A DNA stretch of 64,000 bases from assembly GCA_946902985.2 (NCBI GenBank), contig OX336388.2, positions 1,499,802,545-1,499,866,544 on the forward strand, read 5' to 3'. The notes below the pieces were generated by a model that was not told the origin of the DNA, did not search any database, and saw only the letters and a program-made list of their open reading frames with translations. This document shows, piece after piece, positions 1 to 11,669 of the stretch (its first letter is position 1; the number at the start of each line of letters is the position of its first letter). The translations under genes and the position numbers were made by a program. The stretch comes from Meconema thalassinum. Its lineage: Eukaryota; Arthropoda; Insecta; Orthoptera; Tettigoniidae.

Positions 1-2
1 TG

Positions 3-1997
3 ATAAATAATCCAGAGGAAATAGCAAACATTTTCAATGACTATTTTCTGGAAATTCCACAAAAATTATTAAATAAATCACAGGTAAATACAAAAAATTC
101 TAATAATAAAATAAATATATGTAGTGATTCTTTATTTATAAATCATGTCACAAGTAAAGAGGTAAGAATAGTTATAAAAGAGCTAAAAAAAATTGTGCTG
201 GCATTGATGGCATCCCAGATGCAATTTTAAAGAAATGTGCAGAAAATATAAAAAATCCACTTACACACTTAATGAAATGAAAATCCACATCCTGCTTCCA
301 GTCTCCGACCGGGTCAGGAATGGAATGAATGAAGCCCCTATCTAGCGGCGAGGATATGAATTGTGCCGGCTGCCGAGGCCTGACGCACTCCTCTGGGGCA
401 ATGATTAAATGAATGACAGATGAAATGAAATGATAGTGGAGAGTGTTGCTGGAATGAAATGTTGACAGGGAAAACCGGAGTACCCGGAGAAAAACCTGTC
501 TGCCTCCGTTTTGTCCAGCACAGATCTCACATGGAGTGACCGGGATTTGAACCACAGACCCAGCGGTGATAGGCCGGCGTGCTGCCGCCTAAGCCACGGA
601 GGCTTGTACTTACACACTTAATAAACAGTTCAATTCTCTCAGGAACATACCCGGATATTTTGAAGTTATCAAAAGTAATTCCAGTGCACAAAAACTGTTC
701 AAAAGATGAGTTAGATAACTATCGTCCTATTACCTTACCAACTGGTATAGCAAAAATTTAGGCAAAAATCATGTACAGTATAGGAGACTGATAAGTTTTA
801 TAGAAAAAAAAAATATTATCAAACTCACAACATGGATTCAGAGCGGAAAAATCTACACAGACAGCAATTTATGAATGTATTAATAGTATACTGAAATTAA
901 TTGACAATAAGGAACATGTAACTGGTCTATTCTTGGATTTATCGAAAGCATTTGATGTTGTTGACCATAAAATCCTCCTCACAAAACTAAATCAATATGG
1001 TATTAGAGGTCTAGCTAATAAATGGATAGAGTCTTACTTAACAAGGCGTAAACAAATAGTAAGCTTGAGACACAAGGATGATGGAACCAAATTACTTAAT
1101 GAAACATTGTCCAATGAGGGAATTATTACATTTGGAGTACCCCAGGGATCGGTTTTGGGTCCACTACTCTTCCTTCTATATATCAATGATATAACACAGA
1201 ACGTTCATTCACATAAGGAAATTTTGTTTGCGGACGATACAACACTCTTAATAAAAGGTGAAACTAAAAGGTCATACAGCAGTCTTCTGACTCTGTTACT
1301 GGAGAGTTAACCAAATGGTCACAAGATAATCGCCTCATAATCAACTATAAAAAAAAACAGTATGTCTATATTTCCACACTATACAGAATAGGAATCCCGC
1401 GAAGCCCAATATAACATTAAATGTCATCAAATAGAAAATAAATCAGAAACAACGTTTTTAGGTCTATGGATACAACATGACATGAAATGGAATAAACATA
1501 TACAATATCTGAATACTAAACTGAACTCGATGTGCTTTGCGTTACGTATTTTGAAAACCTGCACTAGCATGCACACATTAAGAAATACTTATTTTGCTTA
1601 TTTCCATTCATACTTAAGATATGGGGTCATATTTAGGGGTATGTCGCCAGATGTACTAAGCACGTTTAGGATACAAAAGAGGGCGATTAGAATTATGGTA
1701 AATGTAAACACTAGAGAATCATGTAGACCTCTGTTTAAAGATTTAAACATTTTCCCTCTGCCCTGTAAATTTATCTTTGAAAGTATTATGTTTTGTAAAA
1801 AGAATTTAATGAATAAGGATGTTTTTCCTAAAACAAACAATGATATTCATAGGCATAACACAAGACAAAATAAAAATATTCATATTTCACACACACAAGC
1901 ATATATCAAAAAGGAACTTATCACACAGGAGTTAAATTATACAATAAACTACATCAGTACCGTATATAAAACTTACCCCAAAAATAAAAACCTTTGA
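3..1997 (+). pseudogene. LINE reverse transcriptase, frameshifted and SINE-interrupted
   Basis: This would copy LINE RNA at a nicked target site. RT blocks appear in order: the AGIDGIPDAILKKC thumb-side region (about 195-235), VIPVHK and NYRPI (about 675-735), QHGFRAEKSTQTA (about 830-865), motif A DLSKAFD (about 936-956), GVPQGSVLGP (about 1134-1163), the catalytic FADD box (about 1228-1240), then the C-terminal domain 1482-1997. Breaks seen are a frame change in an A-run near 187-196, the SINE at 274-607, a TAG near 759, a frame change before 830 and another near 1290-1310. Removing the SINE and one target repeat brings the two halves of the RT back together. It is not functional as read. 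Confidence 0.85.
274..607 (-). mobile_element. tRNA-derived SINE, reverse orientation
   Basis: Read on the minus strand from about 607, the head has a pol III A-box-like TGGCTTAGGCGG and a B-box GGTTCAAATCCC, so it looks tRNA-derived. A body of about 250 bp follows, with a tail rich in TTTCATTTCATT. A perfect 15-bp duplication flanks it (ACTTACACACTTAAT at 259-273 and 608-622), which shows target-primed insertion into the LINE. The internal promoter boxes would drive pol III transcription; retroposition would need a partner LINE. Confidence 0.88.
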
Positions 1998-2266
1998 TAG
2001 AATGTTGAAAGCTTATCCGCAGTGCCATTGTTTTTACTCTGTAGTTGAATATCTTAGTATGGAGAAACTATGAAATCTATAATTATATTTTACTTTTCTA
2101 TTTTAATTATAATATCTAGCTGTAAGTTGTTGTATTTATAGAATTAAGTTTTCATATTATGATAATAGAATAAGGTGTAAATAGTTGTCCAATAAGATTG
2201 TATCTCTTAAGATCTCTTATTATAATAAGTTGTAAATAGTTATAGTATTAGTATTACTGTATATAC

Positions 2267-5200
2267 TGTCCCCGTTAACCGGCAGTGAATCGGATCACCT
2301 GGCGAAAACATCGCAATTCATGCCGATAACACAAGACATATATAAGATAAAGAACAAAAAATGATTGAGGTCTGGGTTTGAATATCAAAAAAAAAAAAAA
2401 AAAAAAATGCCGGTGGATACGAGAACTCAAGTAGTCTCAGGGGTGGTTAACAGGGTATAGGTGTAACAGGTTAAATCAACCCACTCCCAAACCTAAATCA
2501 AAGCAATAGTACAACAGGAATCAGAAGATAAGCAAAAATAATAAGATAAAATAAGCATCCGTTTATTGGCAACTCATCGACCAACACATAAAAATAGAAA
2601 TCCCTAAAGCCTGTCTTGCCTCGGAGATTCAGTCTAAATTAAGGCTTGATGTGGATCGATTAAAAAGAAAAATATTTAAAGTCCAAAATAAAATAAAAAT
2701 TAAGGTTTAAATGGTCAACGAATCTCCTCGGTCCTACCCTTGAATATAAATAAAATTAGGAGATCCTCGAAGAAAATTAAATTAAATAAAAACAGGTTAG
2801 ATTCGGTCATATTTGATTATGTGATCCATTAAACACCCTGAATGTCCGTCAGGTGGTGTTTCCTGTCTATCACAATTACACTCACTTAAGATAATGATTA
2901 AAGAAAACGTAGAAAAAGATGTATCTTGCCTCGGTGTAAAAGTATAGATCTCCATTCTTACTAGTGTAACCAATGAGAAAAGTAATTAACTATATCACCA
3001 ATTATTACAGTAATTATTGCCGTAGGAATATTGGTCCAGCTTGACCACTAAATCAAGATTAAATTCACTATTTACAATTATTATACACCTTGTTATCTAG
3101 ATTCTTTCAAATAGAAGAATACATTTTATTAGTAGGATATCCATGCTTTCCAAATCTATCAGCAACTCATCTCAGGTCTATGTCTCAAATATTGTGATAT
3201 CCAAATTATTTTGTAAGTTATTTCTGAGTCTCATTACCCTTAACTCATAATGTTGCAACAAATGTGCATCCCTCATTATCATTTGTAAAAATTTCAAATT
3301 TTATGTTTCAATAAGATGTGACAATTAAGTGATTCTGTTTCTTCCCATTCGATGGTTAGTTTGTAATATAGTCCACTTGATTAAATGCAAAGTGATTATT
3401 ATAAGTAATATACAGTATATCTTTTTTAATATTCACCACGTGTTTCATTATTCTATCTTTTTTTTTAAATTAACACCAAGATTAATCTTCAAACCATTGT
3501 CGAATTGTTCACAGCATATGTGAATTATCACCTTAAATTATTCTCTTATTTTTTAAAATATATCTTTTCCTTTTTTAAATAAATACACCATCTTCACAAT
3601 TTTAGTGCTGTAAAAAGTATAATTATTGCCCTATAATCATTATGGCTTCCCTTCGATCACATAATTGGCCTGTATAAATTATAATATAATGTAGGCCTGA
3701 CTAGAAGCAATGTCAAAATGTAAAAACGTTCAAGCAAAAATAGCAAAACGTGCTTAAAATAATTCAAATTCCCAAAACAAAGAGTATGGGAGAGCAAAAT
3801 ATGAAAGTATTGAACTGATAATCATAATTAGCAAATCATTATAATATCCGCCAATATCTGAAGTTAAGATCCAAGAATTTAAACCTGAAATTTCAAATTG
3901 GTTACGGGCATCTAGCATATTCCATCGAAAATACAGTCGAATTGACTATCAAGTATTCGACCAAAACTATAGGCTTGCTCCCATAAAGTTCCAACGTCCA
4001 AAAGTAGCAAAATCCTATCATCCGAATTTGAGATGGATTTATAGAATATCCGAAAAAAATAATGAACTGGATCGTAGAATAAGGCAATGTGGGTTATGTC
4101 CTTCCAACATCCAATAGCCTATCCATGTGAAATATTACATAAGATATCCTTCGTAGACGTAGAATAAATCTGGCTATTAATGATAATAATAATCTTCAAT
4201 CAATCAAATAATTCACCACTGATTTGCTTAATCCAATACCTTCACCATCTTATCTAAATTCAATTCTACTTCCAATTCCAGGATATAGAGTAATACTGAG
4301 TAGTCAGACCACTCACTACTAAATGAAGAGATATTCTGGCTCACCAACTCGAAGAACTAAGAAAGGATGGTACAATGTTAGCAGGCCTACGTTCCTGGTG
4401 TGAAGAATTTCCAGATCCAGTGAAGAAATCCCCATCTTCAACCAGTACCATCCGCCCCCAAATCCGAAGCTGCAGGAATCCATCTTCTTCCGTCTTCTTC
4501 CAAAATTCTTGCAGGAACCGAACCCGGGACCTTCCTGCCCCATGGTGGCTATCTCCATCTCCCTCCATTTAATCATCATGGTGTTCTCATTGCTTCATTC
4601 TGGCGTGGCTATCACTCCATCTCGTTCCCCTATGTATCGGCTCAGTGCTCCATATTTTCAGTAAATATTCCCATTTCCAAATTTGTCACAGACACTCCAA
4701 TAGCACAAGTAGGAAAATGCCCTAATTCCATTCTGGAAATTACAAGTCCTTGCGCCACGCTTAGTTCATATTGGATCACGACTCTTTCTATCCATTAGTC
4801 TTCACAGCTGTATATTGGCAGTCAGTTGAAAGCATTCACAGCTATTCATGAAATTCGTTTGCATCCTCAAGTCACACAATGCATTAGCGGGTCGTCCTAC
4901 GATGGCAAGTGCTCGAGTGTTCCCGAACGTTCGTTCATACAAGATGCCGTAATGTAGCCCGCTTGTAAAGTTAATTATTTCGTTTTTCAAGCCAAAAGCA
5001 TTTTCATAATTATGCACACGAAACTCGGCCGTCAAATGTTTCGATTGCGCACGGTAAATTTGGCGATATGTGATTATAGGGTCTTTCATAGACTGTTACA
5101 ATCCACTCCCGATACACTGTGATATTGCATTCACGGCCCTTCACAATCACGACCGGATATAAAGTCACTCACCTACATCACGACGTAGTACTGTATCGTA

Positions 5201-5411
5201 CGCGCACCACAAGCATCTGTCTGCCTTTTCTCGAGTGACCAGTTGCCGGATGGAAGAGCTGAGAACGTGGTCAGAGACAGGGCGCTCTGCTGGGGATAGA
5301 ATACAGATACGCCTGACGGCACTCAACCTGGTGGCCGCGCACACAGCGATGTCGTACAGCGCTGGCGGAGTTGCCAAACCGCGCTATTATTGGGGGACTA
5401 TGTTGGGCACA
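2267..5411 (-). repeat. Gypsy A 3' LTR (uninterrupted, 3145 bp)
   Basis: It begins TGTCCCCGTTAACC and ends GTTGGGCACA as read on the plus strand. It matches the scattered right LTR piece by piece: 2267-2700 with 11245-11669, 2700-2892 with 13190-13391, 2893-3090 with 23090-23291, then 31154-31581 and 39623-41620. A poly-A run of about 20 lies at 2389. It lacks 101 bp present in the other LTR at 31466-31566, between two GATTA repeats. No convincing gene lies inside; short ORFs here are discussed under rejected items. Confidence 0.9.
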
Positions 5412-5430
5412 TACTCCCCTCTCCCCGGAA
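5412..5430 (-). other. Gypsy A polypurine tract
   Basis: Read on the minus strand, a purine run (GGGGAGAGGGGAGTA) lies directly next to the 3' LTR. It is the expected plus-strand primer and fixes the element's orientation. Confidence 0.8.
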
Positions 5431-5615
5431 AATAAGCGAGTTAACATAAGCTTATTTTGTATTCTCTTCATTATGTCGCCAATCATGTGCCAAACATATT
5501 CTGCTTGTTCTTCAACAGTAGCATCTCTTAAGGCTGGCAGCATTATACTTTCCTATCCTTGCTCCAGATCTTATATCTCTGATGTCATGGCAATTGTTTC
5601 CATAAATCTCATGGA

Positions 5616-6938
5616 CTAGGTATGGCCCAAAAACAGCCTTGCAAATTTGCCGTAAATCTTCAGTGGTAGGTTGGATGACACGGGTCTGCGTATTAACACT
5701 CGATCTCCGACACGTAAAGGTTGACTATATTTCCCTTTTTCGTTCTTTCTGTTCCTCTTTTCCGCTTGTGTCTGAAGTCTTTCGCTGGCCAATTGGATCC
5801 TCCTCTCCATGTTGGGTTCTACAACATGTGGTGTTTTGACAATGTGATCCCAGGGTCTTACTGGTTTGACATTGAAGTGGAGTACCTTGGGAATTTGTTG
5901 TGTGCTTTCATGTACTGTTGCATTTATGCAAAATTCCAAAATTGGTAAAACATCCATCCATTGATCATGTTTATGGTGGCAATACAACCGGCAAAATTTC
6001 CTAATTTCCGTCATGACCCTTTCCACTGGATTTGCCTCAGGATGGCGTATGGAAATCAATATGTGGTTGACGTCAAGTCTGATCATGGCCTGATAAAATT
6101 CAACAGAGGTGAATTGGGTTCCATGATCGGAAAGAATGTAAGTAGGCTTACCCATGGTAGGAAATACACCCTTCCCAAGCCTATTGATCACATAACGTGA
6201 CTTAGCCTTATGAATGGGGAAGAACATTACATATTGCGTGAAGACGTCCATAGTAACAAGGATGAACTGGTTTCCCCTTTTTGATTTAGGTAAGGGCCCA
6301 TAAATATCAGTTTTATTAAATTTTGGTCTTTTTAAATTTAGATGTCCACTTTAAAATTTTAAATTCAATTCAAAACTTGTATTCTTTAATCTGTGTTAAG
6401 AGGGGCAGATGACCTCGTAGTTCCACCCCTTAAAACAACAATAACTAACTAACTAACTAGAATATAGCTATCGAGGTTCTGATGGTAATATAGGCTTTGG
6501 TTTTTCCTTCAAGAAATGCGAAGCAAATTTACTTCTTTGGCAATCATCATATCTTCTTAAAATATTTCTTGCAGACGTTCGCATCCCCTTCCACGTGAAT
6601 TTCTCTTGTAGCACATGGATGGTTTTGTCAATACCACCATGTCCTATGGCCCTATGCGCCAACCAAACAACACGTTCAACTAGGTTCGGTGGTAAAACTG
6701 CCTTTAACATGAGATGATCTACATCCACAAATTTGCTTACCACATCTTCCACGATGACAAAATCGTTAGACAATATAGCAGTTGCTTCATATTCTGGATC
6801 GATATTGCTCATGCGTCCCTTCAAAAATCTATATATCATTCTCAAAGGAGTATGCCTCTCCTGTGACTGCGGTAGTTTCTTAAGCTTCTCTAAAGTTTCC
6901 TGATCTTCTTGGATGATTTCTACTTGATGTATTTGCAT
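5616..6938 (-). pseudogene. Gypsy A integrase (broken)
   Basis: This would insert the DNA copy into the host genome. The N-terminal zinc domain is at 6938-6468: HRAIGHGG supplies the histidines, but the cysteine pair reads YDDCQRSK, so the first Cys appears replaced by Tyr. The catalytic core continues at about 6300-5616, with the first Asp near DIYGPLPK, the second in LSDHGTQF and Glu in NPVERV, then a basic C-terminal part (VGDRVLIRRP). An insertion of about 140 bp at 6322-6463 separates the zinc domain from the core. Several positions look mutated (SIRHPEANPVERV where integrases usually have a Gly-rich turn). Confidence 0.85.
6322..6463 (+). repeat. Short retroposed repeat fragment inside Gypsy A integrase
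   Basis: About 140 bp with no counterpart in integrase. It is AT-rich, then has AGGGGCAGATGACC and CCACCCCTTAAAACAACA, then ends in a tetranucleotide tail (AACT repeated about four times). A simple-repeat tail suggests a 5'-truncated SINE or LINE end. Exact boundaries and target duplication were not resolved. Confidence 0.55.
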
Positions 6939-6949
6939 TTCCTATGTCG

Positions 6950-8376
6950 GCTTTCTACTCAATACGTCGGCTAAGAAGTTGTCCTTGCCCGGTAGGTGCA
7001 CAATGGACACCTCAAATTGTTGGAGAAACTAAGTCCAACGGGCTACCCTGTCACTAGCTAGCTCTGTTTTTAGCATAAACTGTAATGCTTTATGGTCGGT
7101 GATTATGACAGTTTTATGTCCTAGCAATACCTTCTTCCAACTCTGCAATGCATAAATAATTGCTAATGCCTCTATTTCCGTGGTAGTGTAGTTCCTTTCT
7201 GGTTCACGTAACTTTCTACTGGAGAATGCTAGATAGTGACGCTCTTGCTTGTCATCTATCTGAAATAACACGGCGCTGATGCCAACGCGTGAAGCGTCTG
7301 ATTCTAAATAGAACGTTCTCTCGAAATCCGGGTATTCAAGTTTAATATTCTCTATCAACATAGTTTTTCCTTTAACAAAGGCCGCTTCAGATTTCTCATC
7401 CCATTTCCATTTGTTGTTTTTCTTTAAGAGATCCTGTAGTGGTGCCATCGTCTCTGAGTACATGGGACAATGTGCCGAAAAGAAATGGCACATTCCCAGG
7501 AATTGCCTAATCTGTTTGACCTTCCGTGGTCTGGGAAAACTCCTGATCGCCTCAATCTTATCAGGATTAGGTCGATACCCATTTCCATCAATTACATGTC
7601 CCAAAAACCTAATCTCTTTATGGAAAAATGACTTTTATTAAAGTTGACCTTGAAACATGCTTCCCGTAGGTTCTCAAATAGATTACGAAGATGTTCTACA
7701 TGTTCCTCCATGGTTGTCGAAGCTATAATTAGATCATCGATATAACATAATACGTTTCCTTTTACTTTTCCTTCAGATTCTTTTCCAATGCTCTGACCGT
7801 TGCAGGACCACAATTCTTCACTCTAAACGGTAGTCTTTTGAAAACGTAGGTAATGCTGTTATACATGAATCCAGTATATCGTTTGCTCTCCTCTGATAAA
7901 CGTATATGGTAATAAGAAGCTGTAAGATCTATTGTTGAGAATATGGTCTTTCCCTTAAATCGTCTGAGCAGTTCCCTAATCTTGGGAGGCCTGTCATATT
8001 CTGGCAAAATTCTGTTGTTGAGGCTTCTGGCGTCTAGACAAATTCTAAGCCTGCCGTCCTGTTTCTTAACAACAGCTAGAGGATTGAGATATGGGGTAGC
8101 CATCTTCTGAATAAGGTCATCATCTTCCATGGTTTTAATGGCTTTGCCTACCTCCTCATTCCACTTCTCTGAAATCGGGTAAAGCTTCCCCTCGAATGGT
8201 GACTCATCTTCCAGTCGTATCTGGTATTCGAAATTGCTAATAAGACCAGGTTTCTCATCAAAGAAGTCTTGAAATTCCGATATTAATTCGTCAAATTCCT
8301 TCCGGATGTGTGGTTCTAGTGTTTCCTTCTTGGCATATGGTAACCTCTCTGCTTCTACTTCCGTCTCATTCACCAT
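6950..8376 (-). pseudogene. Gypsy A reverse transcriptase and RNase H (broken)
   Basis: It copies the genomic RNA and degrades the RNA strand. RT blocks: LYPISEKWNEEV, AVVKKQDGRLRICLDAR, motif A FSTIDLTASYYHIRL, KNCGPATVRALEK, then catalytic YIDDL (near 7740). RNase H blocks: FYLESDASRVGISAVLF, TTTEIEALAIIYAL, VIITDHKAL. The frame changes around 7765-7813 (just before YIDDL) and near 7595-7610. A TAG follows RVARWT near 7030, where the frame otherwise continues through a typical LPGKDNFLADVLSR segment to about 6955. The usual FGV before motif B reads FRV here. Confidence 0.87.
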
Positions 8377-8639
8377 GTTATCTAAGGTGTTCCATCCAGG
8401 TAATTCTTGACTATGTGATATACCAATTTCCTCTTTCCATTTCCCTTCGTTTCCTCGGAAAGTTGCTATCCCAGCTTGTAAATCAATTACTTTCCATGCT
8501 CTGTCAAAAATTCCGCACCTAGAATCATGTCGAACTTAATATCTTTTAGTACTATGAAGACGTGTTCAAAATTTCTGTTGGCTATAGTGATGCTTGTAAT
8601 TTGCAGTTAATAGAACGGTTAGGAATCACTCCTCTAACC

Positions 8640-9045
8640 TTCATTCCGGATGCAGGTAATATAGTAATGTCTTCTGTCAACCTGATATTCTCAAAACACG
8701 CCTCAGATATGATACTGACCATGGCTCCTGTATCCAGCAATGTCTTCGTCCTCCAACATGTACATCAATCATTGGTAGTTCAGTTCTCTCTCTCCTAACG
8801 GGATTCTCCTCGTCGTAAATGAGGTCTTCATCTACAATTCTATGTACCGCGATGATCTCGATGATAGGTTTGGAATTACTGGAATCTACTGTGTCTGGTG
8901 ATTTGTATTTGACTTTTTTTTGTTGCTTGTGAGCCACTTGTACTAGGCCCTGGGTTACGTTCTCTTGCACTTGCTGCTGCTGAGTTGCTTCCCTCATCTG
9001 CTGCAAGTATGCTTGACTTTCTGCATATCTCTCTTCCAAATTCAC
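8640..9045 (-). pseudogene. Gypsy A protease region (frameshifted)
   Basis: This would be the aspartic protease that cuts Gag-Pol. The frame 9045-8677 reads a glutamine-rich linker, then LPMIDVHVGGRR, a normal lead-in to the active site. The active-site stretch LLDTGAMVSIISEACF is present only in the neighbouring frame (about 8740-8690). A one-base change near 8745 therefore broke it, or less likely a frameshift is used. Confidence 0.8.
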
Positions 9046-9097
9046 GCGATTGTCCCGAGGTTCATCTCTGTTCCACTGCCTATTATAGGTTTGAAAT

Positions 9098-10772
9098 CTA
9101 CCTCTTCCTTGCTGCCAAGAGTTTTTTTCCCTTTATATCCCTGGGTCTGTACGTTTGTGAATTGAGTTGCTGCTGTTGGTTCGCATAGTATGGTCTTCCA
9201 CCTTGGTTCCATCTCCTATCTCGTTGATTATATCCACGATTCTCATAACGTCCTCTCCAATCTCCTGTATCCTGGAATATTCTTCTTTGTGGTGGTTCAG
9301 TCTGTATTTTCCGGTCTGTCACGACTAGATTCACCACCTGGTGCTCTGATCTAGTGTTTCTCGCGTGCATTAAAGAACTCGTGTGATCTAATTTCCTCAG
9401 AATTTCGTCACATATCGTCAAACTATTCGCCCCAGATTCTATAAGTGTTCTCTGAACTTCTACCGGAAATTGCCTCCTTATCGCCTGAATCATCTCTTCT
9501 TCGGGTAATGGAGGTTCTAAATATTGTAACCTGGCTAACTGCGTTGTAAAATACCCCACCTACTGCGTCGGGCTAGATGTGGAATATTTCCTGGAGTAAA
9601 GTTCTGATCTTATGCTAAGTTGGTCTTCCGAACTCCAGAAACGCCTAAGGAATGCCTTAGCGAACTCCTCGTAATTCGCAAAGGTGCATCTGAAAGCTCT
9701 AAACCAGGTCAGCGCTTGATTCTCTAACGATCTTTCAATAACCCTTATCTCGCGTCCACTAGGGATCCGATTTTCATCCAGGTAATCCCTGAGATCTCGT
9801 AGGAACTCAATTGGGGTGATAACTCCCACACCACTTAACATTTTCGGTTTTTCCTCATGAGTCCTAATGATAGTTACAAGACTGGCCCCATTAAATCCTC
9901 TAGGTGTCGAATCCATATCTCCCCATCGTTTCTCCTGGTTAATCTCTGGTTAGTTAATTTCCATCGTTTGAACCGGACTATTCATCTGTAAGAAGTTTTC
10001 CATACGCGTAATGCGGTCTAGGTGACTCCCCTCTAGTATATTTATGTTATCATTGACTGACGAAATAGCCCCATCCATGTGTGTGATATTAGTATTGATT
10101 GCGTCCAATTTATTTTCTATCTTCCCTGTTTCCTCATCCATGCGTTTTCGATTTGCATACACGTCTTGTGCTAATGTGCCAACATTTTCCTCCATCTTAT
10201 GGACTTTCGTCTCTACTTTTCCTACTTGTTCCGTTAATTCCTTTCGAATGCTGTTAGTAGTTGCATTAAACTCTTTCCTTGCTTCCACTATCTCATGTTG
10301 GTATTCCCCTTTAAGCTTGTCTACGTGAGCGGTTATATCAGATCCCAATCCTTTGACGTTTTCGTCTAACCGTTTTTCTAAGGTCCTGGCGTGTGTATTC
10401 AATGCTTCCATGTCTTTCTCTACACCTTTCTGAATTTTCTGCATGCCCTCTATTAAATTGTCCTGCATAGTGGCCTTCAATGCATCAAGTTTGCGTCTTT
10501 GCTACTATCCGCTTCCTTTTGACTGTTGGTTATACGCTCTCCTAACTTGAATATATCTGCCTGTGTTTTAACGCTTGATTAGCTGCCTCATTTCGGTTTT
10601 GGTTAAATTTCTTGTCCAATTATTCATCATGATTTTGTTAGATACTATGATTAAGTCTACCCTCTAATTCCATTTGCCCTTGCTTAAAGTCGCCTCTTAA
10701 ATCCTCCTGACCCTTCTTTAAATCAGTTTTCAAATCAGCTAACAGCTGCCTCAACTCTTCCATATTAGACAT
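9098..10772 (-). pseudogene. Gypsy A gag (broken)
   Basis: Structural protein that packages element RNA. Start chosen at the ATG at 10772 (MSNMEELRQLLADLK). The N-terminal part (10772-9950) is a long charged coiled coil. The core (9916-9098) has ITPIEFLRDLRDYLDE, AKAFLRRFWSSEDQLSIR and CDEILRKLDH, shared with Gypsy C. The C-terminal tail is rich in Arg, Tyr, Gln and Gly with no CCHC knuckle. Breaks: a frame change between 10640 and 10480, a TAA at about 9950 and a TAG at 9557-9559 after SSPTQ, where Gypsy C has Tyr. Confidence 0.85.
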
Positions 10773-11220
10773 GTCAATAAGTGCAATAAGACAACACAAC
10801 ATAAGGGAACCATCAAGAGTGACCACACCAAGATTGCACCATACTTTCTACTGCTATACCATGGAATTTAACTAATATCAATGAGCTGCGTAAATGGATC
10901 CTCGTCCAATTCTACGCAATTGGATAACTAACGAAGAACGAATAGAGATCAAAAACACCAATCCAAGAGGAAAAGAACTTCTGATTCTGTTGCCTATGTC
11001 ATAGAAACTAGGAACAATCTCATTACCAAATGTAATTAGACCTTTCCACAAGAAAAATCATTAGCCTCCCATTCAAGTACCTCAAATGTGGTAATCCAAT
11101 TTACTTGAGCCACTCAAATGCAAGTGCCAACGAAAAAACAACCCACACTGGCTGTCAAATTACATTAAAACACATCTAATTGCTGCACCATCGTGTGGTA
11201 CGATTTCTCAATTCGAGGCT

Positions 11221-11237
11221 CTGCACGCTGGGCGCCA
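11221..11237 (-). other. Gypsy A primer-binding site (tRNA-Lys-like)
   Basis: Minus strand TGGCGCCCAGCGTGCAG begins 7 nt inside the 5' LTR. It matches the 3' end of insect tRNA-Lys(CUU) (complement TGGCGCCCAACGTGGG, from general knowledge) except near position 10 and at the end. Confidence 0.7.
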
Positions 11238-11669
11238 TTTTATATGTCCCCGTTAACCGGCAGTGGATCGGATGACCCGGCGAAAACATCGCAATTCATA
11301 CCGATAACACAAGACATATATAAGATAAAGAACAAAAATGATTGAGGTCTGGGTTTGAATATAAAAAAAAAAAAAAAAAATGCCGGTGGATACGAGAACT
11401 CAAGTGGTCTCAGGGGTGGTTAACAGGATATAGGTGTAACAGGTTAAATCAACCCACTCCCAAACCTAAATCAAAGCAATAGTACAACAGGAATCAGAAG
11501 ATAAGCAAAAATAATAAGATAAAATAAGCATCCGTTTATTGGCAACTCATCGACCAACACATAAAAATAGAAATCCCTAAAGCCTGTCTTGCCTCGGTGA
11601 TTCGGTCTAAATTAAGGTTTGATGTGGATCGATGCAATAGAAAAATATTTAAAGTCCAAAATAAAATAA

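Larger units (their letters stand above)
1..2266 (+). mobile_element. CR1/L2/Jockey-group LINE, left copy (5' end outside window)
   Basis: Non-LTR retrotransposon whose reading frame is already open at the window edge. It carries a reverse transcriptase and C-terminal region (to about 1997), then an AT-rich 3' UTR. Gypsy A inserted into that UTR at 2266/2267, so the LINE resumes after 41620. A SINE interrupts the RT region. The same family recurs at 63271-64000: 1604-1780 aligns almost base for base with 63824-64000. The clade is inferred from motifs such as DLSKAFDVVDH, GVPQGSVLGPLLFLLYIND and FADDTTLL; CR1, L2 and Jockey cannot be separated by eye. Confidence 0.85.

Noticed and set aside
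4802..5089. A 95-codon frame in Gypsy A LTR, open in both copies (also 41011-41298), as a possible LTR-encoded protein
   Set aside because: About 7-8 of the roughly 9 base differences between the copies change the amino acid and one is silent, so there is no sign of selection on a protein. Shared openness follows from LTR duplication.
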